Below are positions 1 to 8,645 of a stretch of 64,000 nucleotides of DNA, one piece after another. Under the pieces are notes generated by a model. That model was not told the DNA's origin. It saw nothing but the letters and a program-made list of their open reading frames with translations, and made no database searches. The translations under genes were made by a program, and so were the position numbers. Each line of letters starts with the position of its first letter. Position 1 is the stretch's first letter. This DNA is from Alteromonas aestuariivivens (GTDB lineage: Bacteria > Pseudomonadota > Gammaproteobacteria > Enterobacterales > Alteromonadaceae): NCBI RefSeq assembly GCF_003367475.1, contig NZ_QRHA01000002.1, positions 1 through 64,000 on the forward strand, given 5' to 3'.

Positions 1-120
1 CTGCGTTTATAGCGCTGCCAAAAAAAGAGGTTGGGCTGACTGCGGAAAGGTGAGCCGGGTGGGTAGCCCTTGCCGTTTCTGTATAACAGCGTTGCTGAGC
101 AACATTGAGAGAGTACTGGG

Positions 121-222
121 GGCTAACGCCTTGGTAATTTGCCGGAACGGAGGCGAGCTATTTGTGGCATTCGCCACAAATTGAACGCCGCAGTGGAGGT
201 CAAATTGACCAATTTGTTAGTG
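121..222 (-). other. attC recombination site of integron cassette 2
   Basis: Read on the - strand, the site opens with CACTAACAAATTGG and closes with ACCAAGGCGTTAGCC. This is the R''-L''...L'-R' arrangement of an integron attC. The ends are complementary (AAATTGGT with ACCAAttT-like partner), and the centre contains a second inverted repeat (ATTTGTGGC/GCCACAAAT), so the single strand can fold into the hairpin that integron integrases recognise. The length of about 100 bp matches the neighbouring site. The identification rests on structure; attC primary sequence is poorly conserved. Confidence 0.85.
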
Positions 223-380
223 GCACCTACGCAACAGACCCTACTACCGTAGGCACACCACATAGAAACAACGCCGTTTAAAATTTGCACAAAACAGAAG
301 AATACCACAGAGAACGGACAGGAGGACCTATACGCCATGTGAATTAGCTGAGGGCGCAATTGAACGAACTGATTGGACAT
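123..380 (-). CDS. Small cassette-encoded hydrophobic protein, unknown function
   Basis: 85 codons, ATG preceded by a good Shine-Dalgarno (AAGGAG about 9 nt upstream). I do not recognise the protein. Residues about 20-50 are hydrophobic and cysteine-rich (CPFSVVFFCFV, then VVSMWCAYGSRVCCV), which could be one or two short membrane segments. The C-terminal third is translated from the attC site itself, a common feature of short cassette ORFs, so the biologically meaningful part is about the first 50 residues. It fills cassette 2, which spans roughly 127-487, in the normal cassette orientation, reading away from intI. The RBS favours a real gene; short length and lack of a known family keep the confidence moderate. 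Confidence 0.45.
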   Translation of the reverse strand: MSNQFVQLRPQLIHMAYRSSCPFSVVFFCFVQILNGVVSMWCAYGSRVCCVGATNKLVNLTSTAAFNLWRMPQIARLRSGKLPRR

Positions 381-481
381 GTGCCTTGCTCCTTGGCTTA
401 ATGCTGTAGAACGAAACTGCCAAGCCCGAATTCCGTTTTTTAGTTAAATGCTGAGGTTATTTTTACAAACAACTGAAGTGC

Positions 482-581
482 TACTAACGCCCCAAGCAGG
501 GGCAGTAACACGTAGGCTATAATACGGAACGAAGTGACGGAAGCCTACGTGTTAGTGTCCCGCTGACTTGGTTTGTTATAC
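482..581 (-). other. attC recombination site of integron cassette 1
   Basis: A textbook attC read on the - strand. It starts GTATAACAAACCAAG and ends CTTGGGGCGTTAGTA, with R'' and R' core sites GTATAAC and GTTAGTA. The outer arms CCAAG/CTTGG pair, and a long inner stem ACACGTAGGCT/AGCCTACGTGT flanks a short loop. The stop codon of the cassette gene lies 7 bp outside the site, the usual tight packing. Cassette 1 therefore runs from about 488 to 1064. Confidence 0.92.
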
Positions 582-588
582 GGCGACC

Positions 589-1026
589 CTAATTAAAACT
601 CAAATAGCTTTTCATTTCTTCCCTCAAAAGATCGACTACTCCGTTAAACCAACTCAAAGCATTTTGAGAATCCTCTCGGGCTTTTCTTAGGACATCAGGA
701 GAATCTTTCAACTGGTCTGCTCCAGTCCTGTAAGCGGATATTTTGAAAGATTCACTATGCATCTTATTTAATAACTCATATATCTTCTGATTTTTTGAAA
801 ATAAAAAATAAGCAGACTCTTTTTTATTGATAAAGTCTCGATGGCATTCTTTAGATGGTCCATCAGAAGTAACTTCTTGATAGAAAGTCAATGCAGATAG
901 ATATACTTCAAAGCGCTTGTTATATAGGTCTAGCTTAAGTTTATTCCTATTGATAAGCATTTGTTGATAGGCAATAACCCCAAGAATAACGGAAATAAAA
1001 ATTGGTAATAAAGTGCTCAATTCCAT
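589..1026 (-). CDS. Cassette 1 protein: single-pass membrane-anchored helical protein, unknown function
   Basis: 145 residues, ATG start. Residues 5-22 (TLLPIFISVILGVIAYQQ) form one membrane helix. They are followed by a basic stretch and the block KLKLDLYNKRFEVY (about 29-42), then a charged, mostly helical cytosolic domain. The order of an N-terminal membrane anchor followed by an LDLYxKRFxVY segment recurs in many uncharacterised small proteins on mobile DNA (my recollection; not checked by search). Base composition is visibly AT-richer than the flanking housekeeping genes, as expected for a recently acquired cassette. It is the first cassette behind attI and so probably the best expressed. 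Function is unknown; an anti-phage role is only a guess from the setting. Confidence 0.8.
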   Translation of the reverse strand: MELSTLLPIFISVILGVIAYQQMLINRNKLKLDLYNKRFEVYLSALTFYQEVTSDGPSKECHRDFINKKESAYFLFSKNQKIYELLNKMHSESFKISAYRTGADQLKDSPDVLRKAREDSQNALSWFNGVVDLLREEMKSYLSFN

Positions 1027-1058
1027 ATTGTCTAAAATCTCGTTAAATTCCCTGTGCC

Positions 1059-1190
1059 GTATAACAGCTTAATAGATTTCAAAGTGGTGCAAAGCACCGG
1101 GGTTTATGTGGTGTAATGATTGCACTGGAAATCTCTCGCCGAAGTTGATTTTTCCCCACTATAACAACCCTTTGGATACACGTCTAACGT
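1059..1190 (-). other. attI region of the integron, with an attC-like inverted repeat
   Basis: This stretch separates the first cassette from intI. On the - strand it holds two core-site matches: GTTAGAC (1182-1188, a perfect GTTRRRY) and GTTATAC (1059-1065), the latter being the junction with cassette 1. Between them AGATTTCcaGTGCAA and TTGCACcacTTTGAAATCT are imperfect inverted repeats. The gene-free stretch therefore has an attC-like fold as well as simple sites. The position argues for attI; the exact boundaries are inferred. The rest of the gap up to intI (1191-1334) holds only the candidate promoter. Confidence 0.55.
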
Positions 1191-1285
1191 ATGTTTTAAA
1201 GAGTGAAAAACCTCATTTGGGTTTGCTAATCCGGTACTAAAAAGACTCATTTAAATCAGTTATTTAGTTCAGTGGGGTAACTTCA

Positions 1286-1313
1286 TTGCAAAGGGTAGAT
1301 TTAATCTTATTTT
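1286..1313 (+). promoter_or_regulatory. Candidate sigma70 promoter of intI
   Basis: TTGCAA (1286-1291) and TATTTT (1308-1313) are separated by 16 bp, just upstream of the integrase start. No LexA box (CTGT-N8-ACAG) overlaps it, unlike many mobile and Vibrio integron integrases, so SOS control is not apparent. Confidence 0.35.
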
Positions 1314-1334
1314 ACGATTAACAGCTAGGTTCCA

Positions 1335-2291
1335 ATGCGATCACAATTTTTGCAGGAAGTGTACGATTTTATGCTGTTAAATCGTTATGCGAAGCGCACC
1401 ATTCAAACCTATCTTTTCTGGATCGCAGACTACATCCGATATCATCGTTACCGGCACCCAAGTGCATTGCATCAGGAGCAGGTTATGGCATATCTGACCT
1501 ATTTGGCATCCCGGCGAAAATTGTCTTCCAGTACACAGGCAATTGCGTTGAATGCACTGGTTTTTCTTTACGCAAAATATTTGGGTAAGCCACTGTCGGA
1601 AGAAATGGACTTCATTAATAGCCGGCGGGCCAGAAAGCTGCCGGTGGTTTTAACCTCGTCTGAGATTACTGAGTTGCTTCGGTGCGTACCGGCCAATCAT
1701 CATTTGGCCTGCTCAATGCTGTATGGGAGCGGCTTGCGGTTAATGGAGTGTATGCGACTTCGGGTCGGCGATATCGATTTTGACTTTAACTGTGTGAGAG
1801 TTTGGTATGGAAAGGGGGGAAAGCATCGGATTGTTACCCTGGCTACCTCTCTTGTGCCCGCCCTCAAAGCGCAAATCTCCCAGGTATCTGTGCGCTGGGA
1901 GGAAGACAGGAGTATGCCGGGATACGCGGGAGTCTGGCTTCCGAATGCGCTGCAAAAGAAATATGGGGTGCAGTGTCATAATCTGTCCTGGCAGTACTTG
2001 TTTCCTGCTTCCAAGCTGAGTATTGATCCTGAAAGCGGTGCTTTGCGCCGCCACCACATTGATGAGAAACAAATTCAGCGGGCAGTGAAGCGCGCAGCGG
2101 CACAGGCAGGAATCAAGAAAAATGTATCGCCGCACACATTGCGACATTCATTTGCCACTCACTTATTGATGCGAGGTGCCGACATTCGTACCGTACAGGA
2201 ACAGTTGGGCCACACAGACGTTCGCACAACACAAATATATACGCATGTCATTCAGCGAGGTGGGCATGGGGTGGTCAGCCCGCTGGAATAG
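1335..2291 (+). CDS. intI: Integron integrase (tyrosine recombinase)
   Basis: 318 residues. Catalyses attI x attC and attC x attC recombination, inserting and excising single-gene cassettes. The tyrosine-recombinase catalytic set is complete: R135 (GSGLR), H267 and R270 (HTLRH), H293 (LGH) and nucleophile Y302 (IYTH). The integron-specific extra segment is present at about 200-241 (WLPNALQKKY...WQYLFP...RRHH); it separates IntI from XerC/D. The N-terminal core-binding (SAM-like) domain occupies about 1-90. It is transcribed away from the cassettes, the standard IntI arrangement, with two bona fide attC sites on its upstream side. Only a weak ribosome-binding site precedes the ATG. The enzyme appears intact and probably active. 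Confidence 0.97.
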   Translation: MRSQFLQEVYDFMLLNRYAKRTIQTYLFWIADYIRYHRYRHPSALHQEQVMAYLTYLASRRKLSSSTQAIALNALVFLYAKYLGKPLSEEMDFINSRRARKLPVVLTSSEITELLRCVPANHHLACSMLYGSGLRLMECMRLRVGDIDFDFNCVRVWYGKGGKHRIVTLATSLVPALKAQISQVSVRWEEDRSMPGYAGVWLPNALQKKYGVQCHNLSWQYLFPASKLSIDPESGALRRHHIDEKQIQRAVKRAAAQAGIKKNVSPHTLRHSFATHLLMRGADIRTVQEQLGHTDVRTTQIYTHVIQRGGHGVVSPLE

Positions 2292-2438
2292 GCCGGCCAG
2301 TGTGTAACAAAACGTTGCCCAGCCATTGTATTCGTTATCATTAGTAGCTACATCTAAACTTACGTGAACAAACCGGGGCCGTGTTGCTACTCTCGGAGTA
2401 ACATAATTTTCGGCACGCCAGTTGGCGATTAAGGTTTT

Positions 2439-3836
2439 ATGGGTAGCATACTGGAAGATATTACAAGGCCTGCAAAAGGCTGGATGGCAAAGGGGCGGGA
2501 ACCATTGAGTGCTTCGCTTTTCAAACAGCGTCATCGTTTCAGCATCACTGGTTTGAGCCGTAGCGGAAAATCAATGTTGTTCACCAGTTTGATGACAATG
2601 CTCAGGTATCGGTGTGAACAGCAATATAATTGCTTGCCACTGCTGCATTACTTGCCTCCGGAGCAGGTAGAAAGCATGCATGTCGAGCCGTTGCAAGGCT
2701 ATACCATGTTTCCGATTGAGGAACATCTGGAAGCACTGGCGCATCAGCGTTGGCCTGCCCCCACAGAGCAGTTGTATGGCTTTAAGCTGGTGGTTCGGTT
2801 GCGGCAAACCAAAGGCATAAGGTCGTGGGTGTTTTCGCACTCCACGGTGGTCTTTGAGTTTGTGGATTACCCGGGAGAGTGGGTAACAGATTTTCCCATG
2901 TTGTCGAAATCATTTACCCAATGGTCTGATTCCGCCTGGGCTCAGCAGTTGAGTGAGCCCCAATTGGGGTTTGCGCAGCAGTGGCATGATTTTGTCCGTG
3001 GGTTTGACTTCGAGCAAGCACCTTCCAATGAGTTGATCAGTGAGCTGGTGGCGGCCTACCGCAAATATTTGGTGAGCGCCAAGCAGGCGGGAATTTCCAT
3101 GCTTCAGCCCGGTAGTTTGTTGTTGGAAAGTTCCGGCTTTGACTGGCAGCAGAGCGGTTTTACCCCGTTACCGGCCAAAGTCAGCAGCGACCCTTCCAAC
3201 CCGTGGACGGAAATATTTCAGCGTCATTACCAGGCTTTTCTGAAAGACTGGCTTCAGCCACTAAAGTCAAACAGTTTCCAGGCTTCTGACAAGCAGATCA
3301 TATTGGTTGATTTGTTTGCGGGCCTCAATCACAGCAAACAGCATTTGTACCAGTTAAAAGAAACCCTGAGCCATTTGGCGGATACCTTTGTGTATGGCAA
3401 TCCAGGCTGGTTTAGCAAAAACATTTTGCGCAGGAATGCCCAGGGGCGTGTGGCTTTTGTGGGAACAAAAATGGATTTGCTGCCTCCGTCGCAGCGGCAG
3501 AACATGCTGTCGTTGCTGGAACAGGTCACCGAGGGGGCCCGGGCACACTTCACTGGCAAAAATGTCAATTTTGAGCATTTTTTGGTGTCCGCCATTCAGG
3601 CTACAGACCCAGGAGCAACAGACGAGTGCTTGCGGTATATGAATTCTTCCCGCCAGTATATGGAGGCCTGTTTTGAGCCCATTCCGGCCAGACTGGAAGC
3701 GATGGCAAATGACGAACACTTTCCGGTTCTGGAAGCGCAGGTCCCCGACGACTTCCTGCCGCGTATACTTAACGGGCGCGGACTGGACAGGTTATTTCAG
3801 TTTTTACTCAGCCAGGAGACATCAAATGGCAGGTAA
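2439..3836 (+). CDS. ycjX: YcjX-like family P-loop NTPase (DUF463)
   Basis: 465 residues, the usual YcjX size. The P-loop GLSRSGKS lies at 38-45, and a GTPase-like specificity block, FVGTKMDLLP, lies about 340 residues in, resembling the family's (A)TKAD motif. The family is a predicted stress-associated GTPase found with the YcjF/DUF697 membrane protein. It is encoded immediately upstream with a short overlap here. In E. coli the pair lies downstream of the psp phage-shock genes; no psp genes are visible in this window. The ATG follows TAAGG with good spacing. The molecular role remains poorly defined in any organism. Confidence 0.9.
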   Translation: MGSILEDITRPAKGWMAKGREPLSASLFKQRHRFSITGLSRSGKSMLFTSLMTMLRYRCEQQYNCLPLLHYLPPEQVESMHVEPLQGYTMFPIEEHLEALAHQRWPAPTEQLYGFKLVVRLRQTKGIRSWVFSHSTVVFEFVDYPGEWVTDFPMLSKSFTQWSDSAWAQQLSEPQLGFAQQWHDFVRGFDFEQAPSNELISELVAAYRKYLVSAKQAGISMLQPGSLLLESSGFDWQQSGFTPLPAKVSSDPSNPWTEIFQRHYQAFLKDWLQPLKSNSFQASDKQIILVDLFAGLNHSKQHLYQLKETLSHLADTFVYGNPGWFSKNILRRNAQGRVAFVGTKMDLLPPSQRQNMLSLLEQVTEGARAHFTGKNVNFEHFLVSAIQATDPGATDECLRYMNSSRQYMEACFEPIPARLEAMANDEHFPVLEAQVPDDFLPRILNGRGLDRLFQFLLSQETSNGR

Positions 3837-4731
3837 TTCCAAACCCCATTACCGCACCAGGATCACTCAGAATCCGGTTGATGCCCCACCGCCGGAGCAG
3901 GCTATGCCGGCCCGGTTTGAGCAGGGTGGCTGGGAGCCTTCAGCCATGGTGAAAGAACCCGCGTGGGGTACGCTAACCCTGATTTTTGGTGGCGTATTTG
4001 CTTTCGGCTATGGCCTTTTTAAGGCTGTGGCCGCGTTGGTAGCAAGCTTTGAACAGTATCCATTCATAACAGGGCTGCTCGCGTGTTTAATGCTGGCTTT
4101 TGTGGTTTGTCTGTTTGCGTTGATAGCCAGGGAGGCAAGAGGCTATCGGCAGGTGAGCCGGTTTGTCTCCAATAGCATACCGTTGTCAGAGCTGGGGGCT
4201 GAACCCGAGCGCGCCAGAGTGATGGAAGTACTTTCCAGCTATGGCCGTGCTTTTTTCCCGGCCAGCTACGCAGCGCTTTGTTATCGGCGCTTTGAGCAGT
4301 CGCTGAATTCCGATATGTCCGGTCGTGAGGTACTGGAACTGTATCGGCTACGTGTGCAGCAAGCCGTGGAGCAACGGGCGGCGAGCGAATTGAAAAAGGA
4401 GTCCATGGTCGCGGGAAGTATGGCATTCATAAGCCCCAACCATTTGATTCAAACCCTGGTGATCATATGGACAAGCCTGCGTACTATCCGTCGTATCGCC
4501 CTGGTATTTGGTTTGCGCCCGGCTACGGTGGGTAACTGGAAATTGTTGAAAATTCTGGCTCAGAACCTGGCTGCACAAAGCATTTTTGATTTGGCTACCG
4601 ATGAAATCGCCAATCAGATAGGCGGGTCGCTCAGTGCCAAGCTTGTTGAAAACTCTGCAGAAGCGGTGGCGGCTGGGGCACTCAACGTGCGGCTGGGTAA
4701 AGCGTTGATCAAATTGCTCAAAGCAGGTTGA
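3826..4731 (+). CDS. ycjF: YcjF-like TIGR01620/DUF697 inner-membrane protein
   Basis: 301 residues from the ATG behind AGGAGACATCAA; a longer reading frame upstream overlaps ycjX and has no such RBS. Two adjacent membrane helices lie at about 43-72 and 80-103, between a proline-rich cytosolic N-terminus and a C-terminal DUF697 domain (from about 190: SMAFISPNHLIQTLVIIW...LRTIRRIALVFGLRP). The start overlaps the end of ycjX by 11 bp, implying translational coupling, and the two proteins are normally inherited together. The partnership is well supported; the function is not known. Confidence 0.88.
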   Translation: MAGNSKPHYRTRITQNPVDAPPPEQAMPARFEQGGWEPSAMVKEPAWGTLTLIFGGVFAFGYGLFKAVAALVASFEQYPFITGLLACLMLAFVVCLFALIAREARGYRQVSRFVSNSIPLSELGAEPERARVMEVLSSYGRAFFPASYAALCYRRFEQSLNSDMSGREVLELYRLRVQQAVEQRAASELKKESMVAGSMAFISPNHLIQTLVIIWTSLRTIRRIALVFGLRPATVGNWKLLKILAQNLAAQSIFDLATDEIANQIGGSLSAKLVENSAEAVAAGALNVRLGKALIKLLKAG

Positions 4732-4734
4732 ATG

Positions 4735-4761
4735 CAAAAAAAGCGGCTCAATTGAGCCGCT
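4735..4761 (-). terminator. Rho-independent terminator of fadBA
   Basis: On the - strand a perfect 10-bp stem (AGCGGCTCAA/TTGAGCCGCT) is followed directly by a run of seven T. It sits just after the fadA stop codon. Confidence 0.9.
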
Positions 4762-4785
4762 CTGAGGCGTTAAAGGAGTATCGGC

Positions 4786-5967
<1,182 letters not shown>

Positions 5968-8118
5968 TTAAGCGAAGTAGGATTTACCGTCGTCGGCCAT
6001 TTGGCGAACACCGTCAGAGATCTGGTAAATCGGCCCAAGACCGGCGTATTTGTCGGCCAAGGCCACGAAATTCGCTAATCCCAGAGTTTCAATCCAGCGG
6101 AAGATGCCACCACGGAACGGCGGGAACCCTAACCCGTACAGCAACGCCATGTCCGCTTCGGCGGCACTGTCGACGATGCCTTCTTCGAGGCATCGAATTG
6201 CCTCGTTGGCCATCGGCACCATCAGGCGGGCGATTATCTCATCAGCCTCAAAATTCCGGGGCTCTGCGGTAACCGGAGCGAGCAGGGCGTAGGCTTCCTC
6301 GGCCGCGACTTTCGTCGGCTTGCCGCGCTTGTCGGTTCCATAGTTGTAAAAGCCTTTGGCGTTTTTCTGGCCCAGGCGCTTGTCGTTATAAAACAATGTG
6401 ATCGGGTCGTTTTCAAGCCGTGACATACGTTCAGGAATGCCTGCGGCCATTACATCAGCGGCGTGATCTCCGGTATCAATGCCAACCACATCCATCAGGT
6501 AAGCCGGGCCCATGGGCCAGCCAAATACCTTCTCCATCACTTTGTCTACCGCTACGAAGTCGGCCCCGTCCAACAGCAGTTTGCTGAAACCGGCGAAGTA
6601 GGGAAACAGCACCCGGTTTACCAGGAAGCCCGGGCAGTCGTTGACCACAATCGGAGTTTTGCCCATTTTCAGGGTGGTGGCGACAACGGCATTGATGGTG
6701 TCCTCAGAGGTTTTTTCACCACGAATAATTTCCACCAGTGGCATACGGTGCACCGGGTTGAAAAAGTGCATGCCGCAGAAGCGCTCAGGCTTGTCGAGGT
6801 TTTCGGCCAGCTGATTAATGGAGATGGTCGAGGTGTTGGAACAGATAATGGCGTCGTCAGCCACTGCCTGTTCGGTTTCCTTGAGCACCATACCTTTTAC
6901 TTTGGGGTTTTCTACTACGGCTTCAATCACCATGTCGGCGTTTTTGAGCGCCGAATATTCCAGCGTTGGCGTAATGGCGTTCAGTGCAGTGGCCATGGTT
7001 CTGGCGTCTATTTTGCCCCGTTCCATGCCTTTACCCAAGATTTTGGCCGCTTCTTTGAGGCCCAAATCGAGTGCCGCGGTATTGATGTCTTTCATCACCA
7101 CAGGCAGGCCGCGAACAGCGCTTTGGTAGGCAATGCCGCCGCCCATAATGCCGGCACCCAGTACTGCATTGTTTTGTATAGTTTTACTGGCGGCTTTGGC
7201 CATTTTTTTGCCTTTGCCTTTTACCAACTGGTCGGCCATGAAAATGCCAATCTGGGCTTTAGCCGCGTCGGTTTTGGCCAGTGTAACAAAACCTTGATTT
7301 TCCAGTTTCAGCGCGCCATCGCGTTCAAGCCCGGCGGCGTTTTTCACGGTTTCCACCATCATGTGCGGGGCCGGGTAGTGTTTACCGGCTTTTGCCGCGA
7401 CCATGGCCTGCGCGGTGGAAAAACTCATCATGGCTTCGTTTTTGTTCAGTTTAAGCGGTGCCTTTTTATCGCTGCGGCGGGTTTGCCAGTCAATTTTTTG
7501 CCCGGCAGCCTGTTTCAGCATGCTCAGTGCGGCGTCGCGCAATTTTTCAGGGGCAACTACGGCATCAATGGCACCTTCATTCAGGGCCTGCTGCGCTTTG
7601 CGCTCTTTGCCGGTGGTCATCCACTCCAGTGCGTTATCTGCACCAATCAGGCGTGGCAGGCGCACAGTACCGCCAAAGCCAGGCATCAGGCCCAGTTTGA
7701 CTTCCGGCAAGCCGATGGCGGCGGTCGTGTCGGCTACCCGCAGGTCGCAGGCCAGGGCCATTTCGCAGCCTCCGCCCAGCGCAAAGCCGGTAATGGCGGC
7801 AATGGTAGGAAAGGGTAAATCTTCAAACCGGTCAAATACCTGGGAAGTTTGTGCTACCCAATCCAAAACCTCATTTTCTGGCTGGCTGAAAAGATCGGTA
7901 AATTCGGTAATATCAGCACCGACAATAAACGCGGGTTTGTTGCTGCGTACCAGCAAACCTTTCACGCCACCTTGGGCGTGCAGTGCCGAAGTGGCCTCGT
8001 CCAGCTCAGATACTGTCTGGCGGTCGAATTTGTTTACTGAACCGGCGGCATCAAATACCAGTTCAGCAAAACCGTCATCCAACAGGCTGACTGTCAGACT
8101 TTTGCCTTCATATAACAT
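5968..8118 (-). CDS. fadB: Fatty acid oxidation complex alpha subunit
   Basis: 716 residues. The N-terminal enoyl-CoA hydratase/isomerase domain (about 1-190) has the crotonase oxyanion-hole segments, including [17 protein letters not shown] and [15 protein letters not shown]. The NAD-dependent 3-hydroxyacyl-CoA dehydrogenase domain (from about 310) has the Rossmann motif [10 protein letters not shown] and the signature [15 protein letters not shown] place the start at the ATG behind AGGAGAG, giving MLYEGKSL as in other FadB proteins; a frame extending 25 codons further upstream has no family support. First gene of the fadBA operon, probably under fatty-acid-responsive repression through the PsrA-like site about 125 bp upstream. 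Confidence 0.97.
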   Translation of the reverse strand: MLYEGKSLTVSLLDDGFAELVFDAAGSVNKFDRQTVSELDEATSALHAQGGVKGLLVRSNKPAFIVGADITEFTDLFSQPENEVLDWVAQTSQVFDRFEDLPFPTIAAITGFALGGGCEMALACDLRVADTTAAIGLPEVKLGLMPGFGGTVRLPRLIGADNALEWMTTGKERKAQQALNEGAIDAVVAPEKLRDAALSMLKQAAGQKIDWQTRRSDKKAPLKLNKNEAMMSFSTAQAMVAAKAGKHYPAPHMMVETVKNAAGLERDGALKLENQGFVTLAKTDAAKAQIGIFMADQLVKGKGKKMAKAASKTIQNNAVLGAGIMGGGIAYQSAVRGLPVVMKDINTAALDLGLKEAAKILGKGMERGKIDARTMATALNAITPTLEYSALKNADMVIEAVVENPKVKGMVLKETEQAVADDAIICSNTSTISINQLAENLDKPERFCGMHFFNPVHRMPLVEIIRGEKTSEDTINAVVATTLKMGKTPIVVNDCPGFLVNRVLFPYFAGFSKLLLDGADFVAVDKVMEKVFGWPMGPAYLMDVVGIDTGDHAADVMAAGIPERMSRLENDPITLFYNDKRLGQKNAKGFYNYGTDKRGKPTKVAAEEAYALLAPVTAEPRNFEADEIIARLMVPMANEAIRCLEEGIVDSAAEADMALLYGLGFPPFRGGIFRWIETLGLANFVALADKYAGLGPIYQISDGVRQMADDGKSYFA

Positions 8119-8243
8119 TATTCTCTCCTTTGGCATGGCCAGGGATCGTCGATCGCGGTGGCGAACATCCAGCAGCCTTTGCCGCACCGACACGTTAGGG
8201 TGAATAGATTTTTGACAAAGCCACGCAAAATTTCAATCAAAAA

Positions 8244-8261
8244 TTCAAACGGTCGTTTCAT
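8244..8261 (-). promoter_or_regulatory. PsrA-like operator upstream of fadBA
   Basis: The - strand reads GAAAC-GACC-GTTTG, a fit to the (G/C)AAAC-N2-4-GTTT(G/C) consensus described for the fatty-acid-responsive regulator PsrA of Pseudomonas. It lies in the 527-bp gap between the divergent fadB and slt genes, on the fadB side. The rest of that gap contains AT-rich DNA and a run of nine G (8521-8529); I found no gene or convincing additional promoter in it. Binding is inferred from sequence only. Confidence 0.5.
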
Positions 8262-8645
8262 TTTTTTTAATGATGGCGATGAATGATTAAAAATCAATAG
8301 CCGTGCTTTGCCCTGCCTTTTGAGTTTTGTGGAGAAGTGTAGCTGTTGGTTTACTTTTCAGAAGGCGAATTTCGTTAAAAAAGACAGCGCAACGCAAATT
8401 GAGGCTGATATACTGAATACAAGGGCCAAAAGCGGCTATTGGTGCCCCGGTTACAAAAAATAAATCACAAAAATATCAACATTTCATCGTTAAGCTTTGG
8501 GCTGATAACACCTGATTGATGGGGGGGGGCAGCTTCTGTTGCTCGGTGGTGTATTATTTCAAATGACACTGTTCCGGGGGCTAATTGCCATTGGTTCCCT
8601 TCCGTGGAGAGGGGTTGTGGAGAGTATTCTGATAGGAAGGCGTTG

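Noticed and set aside
81..112. A further attC-like core (GTTATAC on the - strand) with the GTTGCTGAGCAAC palindrome
   Set aside because: It would overlap attC2 and leave a cassette of only about 35 bp; probably a chance match or inner part of the next cassette.
1191..1334. LexA/SOS box for intI
   Set aside because: No CTGT-N8-ACAG match; an isolated ACAG has no partner at the right distance.
3673..3825. 51-codon N-terminal extension of the DUF697 protein
   Set aside because: It overlaps ycjX in another frame; the AGGAG-preceded ATG at 3826 starts the true protein.
6463..7818. A 451-codon open frame on the + strand
   Set aside because: It lies entirely antisense to fadB, whose motifs are unambiguous; composition is His/Phe-rich as expected for an antisense shadow.
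8521..8529. Run of nine G before slt as a phase-variation switch
   Set aside because: It lies about 115 bp upstream of the start codon with no promoter recognisable around it; no frame depends on its length.
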